This document shows positions 43,692-54,593 of a DNA stretch of 64,000 nucleotides, piece by piece; within the stretch, counting starts at the first letter, position 1, and every line of letters begins with the position of its first letter. Origin of the DNA: Aedes albopictus (lineage: Eukaryota > Arthropoda > Insecta > Diptera > Culicidae). The notes under the pieces are model-generated. The model was given only the letters and a program-made list of their open reading frames with translations. It was not told the origin of the DNA and made no database searches. Position numbers and translations under genes: made by a program. Where the stretch lies: NCBI RefSeq assembly GCF_035046485.1, contig NC_085137.1:498066536-498130535 (forward strand). Reading direction: 5' to 3'.

Positions 43692-43994
43692 GTCGGCGTC
43701 GGTGGTGTAGTGGTAAGCGTGGTTGCCTCTCACCCCAGTCGGTCGGGGTTCAATTCCCGTCGACGCCGATGGGATTTTCCGAGACATAAAATCCGTGATC
43801 ACGTCTTCCCTCGGATAGGAAGTAAAGCCGTAGGTCCCGGCCCATGTGTTGATGGGTTCGATATGTAGGGTCCTCAGGTGTGGTGGCTGTCTCCCTGGGG
43901 CGTCGGAATTTAAGGCTTAGCTCCTAGACCCAGCCGACGTAAAACACAACTGGCGCCGAACGGTGCTAGTTGGCCAGAAAAAAAGAAGAAGAAG
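43692..43994 (+). mobile_element. Full-length tRNA-derived SINE with 13-bp duplication
   Basis: The head is tRNA-like: GGCGTCG (43695-43701) pairs with CGACGCC (43761-43767), spaced as in a tRNA. A box-A-like TGGTGTAGTGGTAAG lies near 43703 and a box B GGTTCAATTCC at 43747-43757. The body ends in a run of A followed by repeated GAA. The direct duplication AAGCATTTTCGTT flanks it (43679-43691, 43995-44007). SINEs are transcribed by RNA polymerase III and mobilised by a partner LINE. The anticodon-loop region resembles glutamate tRNA (CTC), but T-arm mismatches rule out a working tRNA. Confidence 0.92.
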
Positions 43995-44129
43995 AAGCAT
44001 TTTCGTTTGCATGTTTTTGTTCGAAAGAGCATGCTTTTATCACGCAAAAGAACCGAAGTGAGAGCCTTTTCAATCATCTGTGAATGCAAGGAAAATATCA
44101 TGGGCTACTTGATCCTGATAATATCGCGG

Positions 44130-44350
44130 TGTGATAGATCGTTATTTGCGTGAGTGAGGAAATGTTTTGATGCCTGTTAAAGAGTTAGTCAGTGAGTGAG
44201 TTACCGAGCTAGGCAACGAGCAAACTAGTGAATGAGTGAGTTTGTGCATTTATGTGTGAGTGAGTAAGTAAGTAAGTTGATAAAATAGAAAGTGTTATAG
44301 TTAGTGAGTAACTGAATTAGTGCGCGAGAGAAAATGAGAGAGATTGTAAT
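44130..44350. repeat. GAGT/GAGTGAGTAAGT-rich simple repeat
   Basis: Imperfect GTGAGTGAGT units, the complement of the array at 8600-9345. No coding signal. Confidence 0.75.
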
Positions 44351-44399
44351 TTAATGAGTAAAGGTATCATGTATCGACTTTTCGAACCCTCTAAGTAAA

Positions 44400-45055
44400 A
44401 TATCCTCTATGATTGAATGTAATCACCTTTCACTCGAAAGCCACTGAGCTTACTAAAAAAGCAAACTGCTCTCAATCTCGCAAAAATCAACATTTTTTCA
44501 ATCAAATTTCTCATCACTTCATTATTGATTATAATTTCAATTGTGATAGGAACCTAAAAATTTGAGCCACAACTTTGTCGAAGACCGCAAAATGATTCAA
44601 CGTCTGTGAAAAAAGTTATACCCTAGTTAAAGTGAGAATAAACTTTATTGTTATTTTTCTAATACATGTAAAGGAATAATATCAACAATGAAATCTCAAT
44701 ACTTTGCCTCCCTTTTCCTAGGGTATAACTTTCTTCACAGCCGTCGGATCACTTCGCGGTCTTCGACAAAGTTCTTTGGCATATAGTCACCTACAATAAT
44801 ACCAAAGGGTTTGATAATTGAACGCTTACAGCGCCACCTATTGGCAAAATTCGAAAACTTAAAATTTCTGCATACATTTGGCCAAGTTTTCCCATACAAA
44901 CTTCAAGCGTTTTGAGCGCCCCCTTAGGCTCAACCGATTTTGCTCAAATTTTGAACGTAGCTTCTGGGAGTCCAAAACAACTGATTTAGGAGGTATGACT
45001 TGGCATTTTTCGAAATTTTTGTTTTTCATATAAGTGTGGGCCACCCTACTACAGA
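44400..45055. repeat. Repeat relic related to the 709-bp foldback element
   Basis: An inner inverted repeat pairs AAAGTTATACCCTAG (about 44609) with CTAGGGTATAACTTT (about 44718). Flanking text (GTCGAAGACCGCAAAATG and CGGTCTTCGACAAAG) resembles the core of 39993-40701. The right side ends in CATATAAGTGTGGGCCACCC, which looks like a terminus. No target duplication was established. Confidence 0.55.
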
Positions 45056-45424
45056 TTCTATCTGTATGCAAGAATGAATGCTATTAATCGACAATATAGC
45101 AATAATTCAGCTTGCAGACATACAGGAGTGTACTTTGGGTAATTTTTATGAGTTTTGGTCAAATGGACGAACATGAGGTTTGAGGTTTCGCATATTTTTC
45201 CTGCCGCATACTGTACTAGGGTTAACGTTGAAGCGACATGTGCTTTTATTGGTTTGGAACTGCTAGTTGTGAAGAAGTCATAGAACTTTGAACTGGTAAG
45301 CAATTTCTATTTTAGTTGGAGATTACTTAATGCCAGCATAAAAGAAGAGCATTCACTATGCAAAATACACTAATAGTATGATGAACTTGGGCTTATTAGG
45401 GGAATATCTGTAAGTAAAAAGTAA
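45056..45424. other. No gene recognised
   Basis: AT-rich DNA with short frames only. No repeat pairing was seen. Confidence 0.4.
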
Positions 45425-45780
45425 ATCGTGTTAAGTACTGTTCCTTTGAATTACACTAAGAACTTGCATCCTTTGACAGATACGTATTTCGACCTCAACT
45501 GTAAGGTCGTCTTCAGTGTCTTGTACTTTACTCGACTGGAGTTCATCAGGTTGTTGGATGTTTAGAATAAATATGAAGTGACAACGTCGTTCGTAATGTT
45601 TGCCGGGGCTGAAGCATTTCTCGCGTGTGCGTCGTTTTTCGTGCGATGATGAAAGAGACGCGAGATTTGTTTTGTTAGTGTGCCTAGTCTCCATACAGTA
45701 GGCGACGATAGAAATTAGTTTTCTTCCGGCCAGCGTTAATGCAATAATGGAAGGATACACTTGAATTGGTGAACTCATTT
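45425..45780 (-). repeat. Repeat family Z, copy 2 (longer), hammerhead-like fold
   Basis: On the minus strand it contains GTCGAGTAAAGTACAAGACA, CTGAAGACGACCT, then AGGTCGAAATACGTATC, and ends AAGGAACAGTACTTAA. It matches 26110-26265. The stem GACCT/AGGTC is perfect here, between CTGAAGA and GAAA, close to a hammerhead core but with one extra C after CTGAAGA. A 115-codon minus-strand frame covers 45431-45778 and has no known domain. Confidence 0.6.
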
Positions 45781-45794
45781 CATGCTACTTTGTA

Positions 45795-48015
45795 GCAAAC
45801 CCACATAATGATGATGTATTTTCCAAAGAAATTCCTCCAATTCTACAAATTCCACAAAGAATTCATTCAAAGTATCTCGTTGGATTAACTTCGGAAATTC
45901 CTACATTTTTTTCCGACAGATTAATTATCCATGAATTTGAGCAGAAATTCAGGGATTCTTTTAAAAATTCGTTCAAAGAATGCTCCAGAAATTTTGTCGG
46001 ACGTTCAATCAGAAATTTCCCCGGAGATTCCTTTAACCCGGGAGCGGTCACGTCGTGTATTGAGTACACGCACCATGAAAAATTCACGCCTGTGATTCAA
46101 AGCGTGAACGTGGTGCCGTTGCAGGTAGTCAAAGACGCGACTGCTCGAGGGTTAATACAACTTTCAGTGATGCCTTCAGAAACTATTCGAGAGTTTTTCA
46201 GAAAATGTTCCAAAAGTTCCTTCAAAACTTTGCACTGGGGTCTACTTTGGAAATTCTTCCAAGGATTCCACCAGAAATTCCCTCAGCAACTTTCAATTTC
46301 TCAAAAAAAAAATCCTCTAGGGATTCCTCTAGGAGTATCACAAAGAGTTATGTAAGAAAGCTTTGTATGTGTTTCTGCAGAAATTCCTCCAGGGATTTGT
46401 TTAGAAAATCCTTCAGAGATTTACCCTATATTTTTCGGGACGTCTCTAGATTTTTTTTCCTTAAAAGTCCTTCGGAATTTTCCTTAAACATTCTCTTAAA
46501 CGATAAATATTCTAAACTTTCTCCGGGATTTGCTTAAGAAATTGATCCAGAGATTTTTTTAATCTGAATTTCTGTCAGAAAATCTTAATGGGATTTTTTT
46601 AGAAACTCCTCCAGGGACTCGTTAAACAAATATGTGAGATCCATTCGAGAATGTTGTGCAGGGTTTCCTTTAGTAACTGCCCTAATGGTTCCTTCTTACA
46701 TTTTTAGAAGGATTCTTTCAGAAAATCTCCCATTTCTTCACAAATATCTCCAGATTTTCCTCCACAGATTTCTTTATAAATTTCTCCAAGGATTACTTTC
46801 TAAAAACTTCCACGGATTTTCCGATAATAATTTCAAGAACCCTTGCTGAAATCCATCCTAGAATTCATTTATAATATCTTTCAGGAGTTCCTGAAAAAAT
46901 CTCCCAGGGATTCTTAAAGAAAGTCTTCCAGGAACTGCTTTTGAAACCCATCGTAGACTTTCTTTGGAACATCATCTAGGAAATCCTAAAGAAAATCAGT
47001 CAGAAATTCTTTCACAAAATCTTCTAGGAACTCCTTCAGACTTTAGAACATCCTCCTGAAATTTCTCCAAAAACTCCTTAAAAAAGTCTTGCACGGATAG
47101 CTTCCGAAAATGTTACATATTGCATTCCTTTAGAAAATACTTCAAGAATTCCTATAAAAAAATCGTACATAGATTGTTCCAGATATTTATCTACGAATTT
47201 ATTTAGTTTTTTTTTTCATAGAGAATCCTCCAGAATTTTTTCAAAGCATTCTCCAGGAAACCTTCCATGAACTTTCTCAAAAATATTCCATGGATTTTTT
47301 TAGAAATTGATTCTTGAATACATTGAAAATCAGAAATTCAGAACACCTTCAAAGTTTTCTCAGAAGCTTTCTTAAGAATTTCACCCAGGGTCGCTTTAGA
47401 AATTCTACAAGAGATTATTAAGGAAATTCCCATTCCTTTAGTTATTCCTTCAAGACATTTCCCTTCCAGAAAACGCTCATAGGATTTCTCAAGAAAGTCT
47501 TAGAAAATACTCCAATGATTCCTTGAGATATACTTCTACAGATTGTTTCAGAGATTCTTATAAGGATCTTCACACAGAGATTTCATTAGAAATTCCACCG
47601 TGTTTTCCTCTATGTATTTTCTTAGAAATTTCTTCAGGATTTCCTTCAAGCGTACCTCCTGGAATTCATTGAAAATTTGTTTTATATTAAGGGGATTTCT
47701 CCAAGATTTTTGATAGATATCAGGGGTTTCCAAGCGTTTTTTTTTTTTCAGGTATTCCTTGTGGAATTTCTTAAAATATTTCTGTTAATTTTTTCAGATA
47801 TTATTCATTAAGATTTTTTTTTTTTAAATTTCTTCAGCGATACTTTCGGAAATATCTTAAGAGACTTCTTTAATATTCCTGGAAATACTTCAGAATTTTC
47901 AGCAGGGCTTTCTTCAAAAGTTGTTCCATAGATTCTTTCAATAGTTATTCTAGCATTTCCCTCAGGAATTGCTCAATCGATTCTTTCAGAGATTCCTCCA
48001 GGAATTCATTCATTG
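45795..48015. repeat. Degenerate 12-bp satellite, block 3
   Basis: TTCCTCCAGAAATTC-type units over about 2.2 kb, well diverged and in CTCC polarity on the plus strand. It is interrupted by one TTAA element at 46037-46151. Phenylalanine- and leucine-rich open frames here are artefacts. Confidence 0.82.
46037..46151. mobile_element. 115-bp TTAA-flanked MITE in satellite block 3 (piggyBac-type)
   Basis: The ends CCCGGGAGCGGTCACGTC and, inverted, CCCTCGAGCAGTCGCGTC are flanked by TTAA (46033-46036, 46152-46155). An internal hairpin CGTGTATTGAGTACACG follows the left end. It is much more GC-rich than the satellite around it. Confidence 0.85.
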
Positions 48016-48486
48016 GAATGTACCACTGTAGGGGCGCTGAAATCGTATAACTTTGACTTATTTGCTCTGATTTTATCATGACAACATTGTGAATAATTTA
48101 TCCCACATCTTGTCAGTAATCTGCCAAAGCATTGTCCTTTTTATGTAATTTGTTACAAATTTTAGAATTCAATCATCTGAGTACACGCCAAGATAGTACC
48201 TATAAGGCATCCACAAAAATATCAGGAATATATTACAATTCTCAGAGAGGAAGTCATAAGAAATTATGAAAGAAGTTTGTTAGAAAGCTTTGGAGGAGAA
48301 CGTGCCTCTGGAGCCGACCTACTGAAGCTTTGAGAGAAAGTCTGGCATACGGGCAGTTTACATGCATCTGCCTTATTGCTGAAAGATTTGTAACAATACC
48401 GCTAGCGTATCAGCCCATATACTCCGCTCGTCGGGATCATCAACAAAGCGAGAGATGTATATAAAAAATGAAATCAGAAAGGGAAG
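48016..48486. other. No gene recognised
   Basis: Mixed DNA between satellite block 3 and the 2.6-kb element. The phrase GAACGTGCCTCTGGAG near 48297 recurs in slightly changed form (GAACGTACCTCTGGAG) near 50383 inside the following element, which hints at a shared repeat. Confidence 0.4.
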
Positions 48487-48488
48487 TA

Positions 48489-51076
48489 TCCCAAGTAACA
48501 CAGAAAACATCTTTAAAAATCTTTACTTCAAAATATGTATTATAAAAGAGTTATAAGCGTATCAGAAAACATCTTATGTTATTATTTAGCCATATTTATA
48601 TTGGAATATAGCAAATAGAGAAAAATATATAGTTAGCTTTGCAGTGTACGAAATGTGATTTCGATGGGATTATTCTACACTTATAAAACATTGAACATCA
48701 ACTGCCATACAATCTTGACAATAAACAATGTTTTACCTTCTCACTTAATGAAGATCAATTATCAAGACCACGATGTGGCTAAGGTTTTTTTTTCCATCAG
48801 CAAAGTCTAAATCAGTGGTTTATTCAAAAAAGAATGTTACTACATATCTAACAAAGCTAACCACTAGTCGAATCGACACCATTAGTGTTCCAATAGCACT
48901 AGCTGCTCGATACACAACTGAGAACCAACTGCCTGTCAAGCTGAAATCTTCGGCAGTGGACGCGTCTTTGTCCGGAACGCCTTTCTCGATTTCAACGTCT
49001 CTGTCCCCGTCAAAGGGTCAGTATCTACAAACCTGCCGAGCATCCGGTCGGTGCCCTTGCGTTTCACATCCTGTTACGATTACAAGGTCAAAACAGCAGC
49101 CGCAATCCAATCTCCAATCTGGTCACATTAACCACCGTGGCTATGCCTTGATCTGAATTCATTGTCATCTCGATCGCATCACTGAGAACTGCTGTCTAAA
49201 TTTCACAACCGAGATTATTCAGAACTCTTATTAAAACCCGCGAGAACTGCAAAATGACGAGCCTATGAACTATTGTCAGAGTTATTTGTGTTTACATTTG
49301 ACAATATTTTGACATTTTGACAGACTTTGCCATGCTTAGCAATAAGGTGTAATTCAGTTATTTTGGCGTTGTGATATCTATCGCAAACAATAATTAGAAC
49401 TAATACTTGCATATGTTGTATAAATGCTACCTAGATGTTATAAAAACGCTATTACAAGTTAATGTGCAATCTATTGTGTAGTTGTTTGAAAGGTGTAATT
49501 TAAAAGTAATTAAAACTTCCATATGCTTCAAATAAAAATATTTGAACAAATGTTTACTGTCAGTCATTAGAAAAAGAACCATACAGTACCGGATGAAAAT
49601 ATGGATCCACAAATGCAGAAAAAGAGAATGACCACTATTTTTGCCTTTATTTGTTGATCACCATAAAAATTGGATGTTGTATTGAGTAGTAGTTTTTAAC
49701 TTTTACTTGAGCTTCAATCAGGAAGCAATAGATCATGAACTCCATAATTATAATAGTGATGATTGAAATTCAAATTGTTTTAGCATTTTTGAGCGGCACT
49801 GTAAGTTCCATGGATTGTATGCCATATTGCTTTTTTCAAGCGGATTGAAAAAAATCTCACGTATTTGCATAAAATAGTTTGTTCAAGATACATTTTTTAA
49901 TCCAGTTGAGTAGCGCTTGAATTATTGATGAGTTAAATTGAAAACTGCACGATAAATTCTGAAGCGCAGATGAAACAACGCTTACGCTACTGAGTAAAGA
50001 CCATTTACTAGTTTTTCGAATAATCAGATATAATTAACTTCAACTTTGGGAAGCTTTTTTCATGTTTGCTTCATCGTGATTTTTCGTAAATAAAATAAAA
50101 ATTTGTTTTGATGTGGTTATTTTTCTGTCAGTTACATTGTTTTGCAATCATGTTTCTTAATAGTTTGTTTTATAAGTGGATTCTACAAGTCATATAGCTT
50201 TCGAATAGCTTTATTATAAAAACTGAAATGGTTATGATGTATAAACATTTTATGCAGGTTATATGGCTTGAAAAAACTCAATTTCAGCCTACGAATGTGA
50301 TTGTATTATAACAGTATTCTATATGATTTTCAAAGTGATAAGTAACCTGATTGCAACTATCCAATGTAAGAGAGTTGGTGGGAACGTACCTCTGGAGTAT
50401 TATTAGTGTATGGGGATACATCTAAGGTAATTGTTCCCATCGTTGCGGTAGTACCTATTGTTGCGGTAATGGCAATTGAGCACTTTTTCGACTGAAATGT
50501 TACCAAAAGGTATTTTTAATAGATGTATGGTGCTTAAATTATGAGATTGCACCATTTGTTTGCTTAAGATTTGCCCAAAAACCTATTTTAAAAAAATATT
50601 TTCATAAATGTGTTTGCTGCTGTGTTCCTATTGTTGCGGTAGTGTTCCTAATGTCGCGGTATCCCATATGATTTCAATGGGATACCGCAACAATAGGAAC
50701 AAAATACCGCAACATTAGGAACACAATGATCTTTCAGATAAAAACGAATAAAATGCTCATAACAACATCAAAGTGGCAATATTTCGTTATTTTCCCGTAG
50801 ATTAAGGATGGATTTTATTATTTTCAATTCAATCCATGTAAAAAGTTTGCTTGGGGCGATACAATTGTGGTTTAAACATGAACCCAGCGCTTAACTCCTC
50901 CATGATCGGATCAATTACCCTATATAACTTGTAAGATGTTTTATAAGCCGCCATTTTTTGCGCTGTTTTGATTATATAAGTGCTCAGTTTTGAGTCAATA
51001 AAACAAGAAATAAACAAGTGATAATGTTTGAATCGTGAATTTAGAACTATTATATAACAAGTTGTGTTACTTGGGA
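48489..51076. mobile_element. 2.6-kb element with TCCCAAGTAACAC ends (TA duplication)
   Basis: It starts TCCCAAGTAACAC and ends GTGTTACTTGGGA, with TA on both sides (48487-48488, 51077-51078). The same 12 terminal bases bound the 178-bp MITE at 35320-35497. The interior is AT-rich. On the minus strand a stretch of about 65 codons without stops (about 48820-49018) encodes a hydrophobic segment (SAIGTLMVSIRLVVSFV); whether it is real is unclear. A 127-codon plus-strand frame (48773-49156) has no known motif. No transposase was recognised, so it may be a decayed longer element of the same family. Confidence 0.7.
50420..50728. repeat. Foldback with TTGTTGCGGTA motifs, inside the 2.6-kb element
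   Basis: CCCATCGTTGCGGTAG, CCTATTGTTGCGGTA (twice) and CCTAATGTCGCGGTA on the plus strand pair with GATACCGCAACAATAGG and TACCGCAACATTAGG near 50675-50722. It is probably a nested MITE. No clear target duplication was seen. Confidence 0.65.
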
Positions 51077-51097
51077 TAAGATTAAGGTCAATATATA

Positions 51098-51219
51098 CAG
51101 TGACCCCACAATTTATGAATCGGCAAAAATGACCACAGTTTATGGATCACTCATTTGATCAACACGGTGATTCATAACTAGTGTACAAAATTAAGGTGAT
51201 TAATCGGTGTGGGTCACTG
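51098..51219. mobile_element. 122-bp TA-flanked MITE, CAGTGACCC ends
   Basis: The left end CAGTGACCCCACAATTTATG and the inverted right end CAGTGACCCACACCGATTAA are flanked by TA (51096-51097, 51220-51221). The CAGTGACCC terminus and TA target suit a Tc1/mariner/pogo-type element. Non-coding. Confidence 0.78.
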
Positions 51220-51289
51220 TAAAACTAAGTTTGCCATGAGGTAAATATGCTTTAGCGTTATTCTGGGCACCACATAACAATTTATCGAA

Positions 51290-51469
51290 ATGAAGTGCTC
51301 CGCGTGTCAAAAGGCTGAAAATCCCTGCTTTTTAAGTCATCCTAACACAAAATGCAAGGATTGGATATTAAAATTTTACCATTGAAAAAATGTATATAAA
51401 ATTGAGGTAAAATGCACATAAAATCGAGGGTCCATATAATCGAGGCTCCACTAAATCGAGGTATATCTG
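51290..51469. repeat. One end of a pogo-like element (truncated)
   Basis: Read inverted from 51469: CAGATATACCTCGATTTAG, then CCTCGATTATATGG and CCCTCGATTTTATG, followed by TA at 51470-51471. The repeated CTCGATT motif near a CAG terminus resembles pogo-type ends. No matching left end was found, so it is a truncated copy. Confidence 0.55.
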
Positions 51470-51471
51470 TA

Positions 51472-52974
51472 TAGAAATTGTGGTGATATAGATTACAGCA
51501 AAGGTCACGAGCAGAGTTTAGGGCTAATGTGGATGGTAGGAAAGCGATTAGTGTAGAGTGTAGGATATAACTTAAGACAAAGGACAGACTAGAAGCTACA
51601 ATAGAAGTACCAAAGGGGAATATGAAGGACAGAGCGTTTTCCCGCGAAACATGAACCTTTATTCGAAGAGGTAAAAAAATGATGATATAGCATAGTCAAA
51701 AATCTGCATAAATTTGACAGCAGTGAATTGGACATCTCTATTTTTCGCAGTGGATACAATTCGCAAACAATGCCTCAGCTGACATTTTTTGGAAATATGT
51801 ATGTGCCTACTGAAAACAGCGATAGTAATCTATATCATTCCCATGACTGCCACCCTCTCAACGACCATGCTCCACACCAAGGGGGAAACATTTGCATATT
51901 TGAAATTGAATTTGGATACTCAACTGGGACACATTCCGAAAGCACAGCGGATGAACCAGCAACAGCCCCATGAATAAATCCATCACATTCGCCACCCGGG
52001 ATTGTTGTAGTACCTAGTTCATCAAGTGTTACACGCGTTGTTCGGGGGAGCAAACATCTAATTGAATTCAACGAACAAACTGCGAACTTTCATCATCAAA
52101 GTTGCTGAGCTGGCACGTCGTCGCGTCGTCGTCGTCAACGTTGTGTGCGACAAGGTGATGAAATTCGTAAGTTTGTTCCGGGGGTGGAAGGTACGCAAGT
52201 GGAAACTTGATTAAAACTTGATCACCACCTTGTGCTATAAATTCCAGGATTTCCGGGCCATGCATGAAGGATTCGCTCGGCGATAAGTGGATTTTAATCG
52301 TCAACCAGACTGCTGAAAGGATTTGTTTTATGTTTCATGTCGAACAATAGTCAAATGACTATTGTCTCCATAAGGCGACAAACAAGAGATATTGGACATC
52401 TTCTTCCCACGCTGACTGCGACAAGTCACACAAGAATGCCTAATGGAATTTTCACTTCTTTATAATACGAAATCCTATCCTTTTCCAGCCCACAAAATTA
52501 TTTTCTCATCAAAGGAAATGACTATTGCAAGCATTCACTTTCTTCTGACGGTCATTGTCACTGGTGTCCAAGCGCGCGCCACATCGTCGTCGGCTCGACC
52601 GACAGTATTCCCTAGTGACGCAATGCAATCTGATACGACGAGGAGAAGGCAATGAAATGGGGATCCATTTTACTAAGCCAGTCCGCTTCTGTTCGTAAAT
52701 TATAGCGGTTCTTATTGTGCAATAAATTTGGTTCACGCTTTCCATACCGAGGACCAGTGATAATGGAGGGGTGGTAGTCAGCTGGAGGGGTCAGGATGCT
52801 TTTCCTGGCAATTCGGTAATGGACTGAGTGGTGAGTGTTGTTGCGGGACGACAACTCAGGTTATGAAATAGTAATTCTACGCAATATCTTTTAGATCTGT
52901 ACGAAAGAGTAGTCTGATACGAGCAAGTGAGTGAACTAGCTTCGAAAAAAAAGGATGTGAGCGTTGTATTTATT
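51472..52974. other. Unique-looking DNA, no firm gene
   Basis: Mixed-composition DNA without recognisable repeats, a candidate for host intergenic or intronic sequence. Frames up to about 80 codons occur on both strands. The only one with protein-like character is the short one at 52518-52655. Confidence 0.45.
52518..52655 (+). CDS. Possible 45-residue secreted peptide or first exon (speculative)
   Basis: The frame begins at ATG 52518 in the context AAAGGAAATG. It encodes a classical signal-peptide shape: a short N-terminus, the hydrophobic core IHFLLTVIVTGV, then a small-residue cleavage-like QARA, followed by a polar Ser/Thr/Arg-rich tail ending RRRQ. The frame is also open upstream to 52443. 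No homology is recognised, and no clear splice donor or TATA box supports transcription. Chance occurrence is quite possible. Confidence 0.25.
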   Translation: MTIASIHFLLTVIVTGVQARATSSSARPTVFPSDAMQSDTTRRRQ

Positions 52975-54593
52975 TCACCTTGGAATTCTCTTACAATTCA
53001 TCAAGGATTCCTCCTGGAATTACTCCTGGAATTCCTTCGAGAGTTTCTCCTTAGATTTCTTCTGGATTTTCTCCTGAAATCTCTTTTGACAATCCTTCTG
53101 GTTCTGAAATTCTTCCTGGAATTCAGTTAGGAATTTCTTCTGAAATTCTATTTCGAATTCCTCCTGGATCTCCTCCTGGAATTCCACCTAAAATTCCTTC
53201 TGGAACTCCTCCTGCATTTCCCCTTGGCATTCTTCCTGGAACTCCTACTGCATTTCCTCCAGGAATTTCCCCTGAAACATCTCCTGGAATTTATTAAGAA
53301 GTTTTTCCTGAAATTTCTCCAGAAATTCCCCCTGGATTTCCTCCTGGAATTTCGCCTGGGATTCCTCCTGGAATTCCTCCTGGAATTTCTTCTGGAATTC
53401 CTTCTAGAGTTTCCCCTGAGATTTCTTCTGGATGCTCTCTTTAAATTCTCTCTGGAATTTATCCTGGATTTCTCTCTGGAATTTCTCCAGGAACTCCTTT
53501 TAAAAAGCATCCAGGAATTCCTTCAAAAATTCATCCTGGCATTCCTAATAAAATTCCTTCTGGAATTACTCTTTCAATTCCTACTGCAATTACTTCTGGA
53601 ACTCCTTCTGGAATTCTTTCTGCAATTTCTCATGGAGTTATTACTGGAATTCCTCCTGGAATTCCTCTTGAAATTCCTCTTGGAATTCCTTTTGAAATTC
53701 CTCCTGGAATTCGCTCTAGAATTCCTCCTGAACTCCTCGAATTTCTCCTGAAATTACTCCAAAAAATCGTTCAGGAATTTCTCCTGGAATTCCTTCTGCA
53801 ACTGCTTTTAGAATTCCTCCTGAAATTCCTTCTGGAGTTTCTCTTGGAATTCCATTTGGAATTTCTCCTAGAATTTCTTCTGAAACTTCTATGGAATCTC
53901 TAATATTATTTTTCCGGAATTAGTTCTGAAATTTCTCCTGGAATTCCTCCAGTAATTCGTCCTGGAATTTGTCCTGAAATTGCTTCTAGCATTCCTTTTG
54001 GAATTTCTTCTGAAATTACTTTTGTAATTTCTCCTGGGATTCCTCTTGGAACTTCTTTCTGCAATTTCTCTTGGAATTATTACTGGAATTCCTCCTGGAA
54101 TTCCTTCTGAAATTCCTCTTGGTATTCGTTCTGGAATTCCTCCTGAACTCCTGAAATTTCTCCTGCAATTACTCCAAAAATTTCTTCTGCAATTTCTCCT
54201 GGAATTCCTTCTGCAATTGTTTCTAGAATTCCTCCTGGAATTCCTTTTTGGAATTCCCCTTGGATTTCCTTCTGGAATTCCCCCTGAAATTACTTCTGGA
54301 ATTCTCCCTGGAATTCCTTCTAGAATTCCCCCTGGAATTACTTCGGGAATTTCCCCTGGAATTTCTTCTGGAATTCCCCCTGGAATTCCTTCTGGAATTC
54401 CCCCTGGAATTCCTTCTGGAATTCCCCCTGGAATTCCTTCTGGAAATCCTTCTGGAATTCTCCCTGGAATTCCTTCTGAAATTAACCCTGGAATTCCTTC
54501 TGGAGTTAACCCTGGAATTCCTTCTGGAATTCCCCCAGGAATTCCTTCTGGAATTCCTTCTGGTATTCCTTCTGGAATTCCTTCTGGAATTCC
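52975..54593. repeat. 12-bp GGAATTCC satellite, block 4 (most regular)
   Basis: Very regular from about 54200, where CTGGAATTCCTT and CTGGAATTCCCC alternate every 12 bp. Because the unit has no stop in most frames, both strands are open for hundreds of codons (GIPS/GIPP, LEFL/LEFP, RRNS/RGNS patterns). The EcoRI site GAATTC occurs in most units. The block abuts the truncated retrotransposon pol at 54593/54594. Confidence 0.93.

Noticed and set aside
43695..43767. Functional tRNA gene (glutamate-like)
   Set aside because: The T-arm has mismatches, and the sequence continues into a SINE body with tail and target duplication. It is a SINE head.
53224..53751. Leu-Glu-Phe-rich frame of 175 codons on the plus strand
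   Set aside because: Pure translation of the 12-bp satellite. Equivalent frames are open on the opposite strand.
53889..54593. C-terminal 234 codons of the retrotransposon frame as a real protein domain
   Set aside because: They are satellite repeats read by chance in the pol frame. There is no RNase H end, no integrase and no conserved residues.
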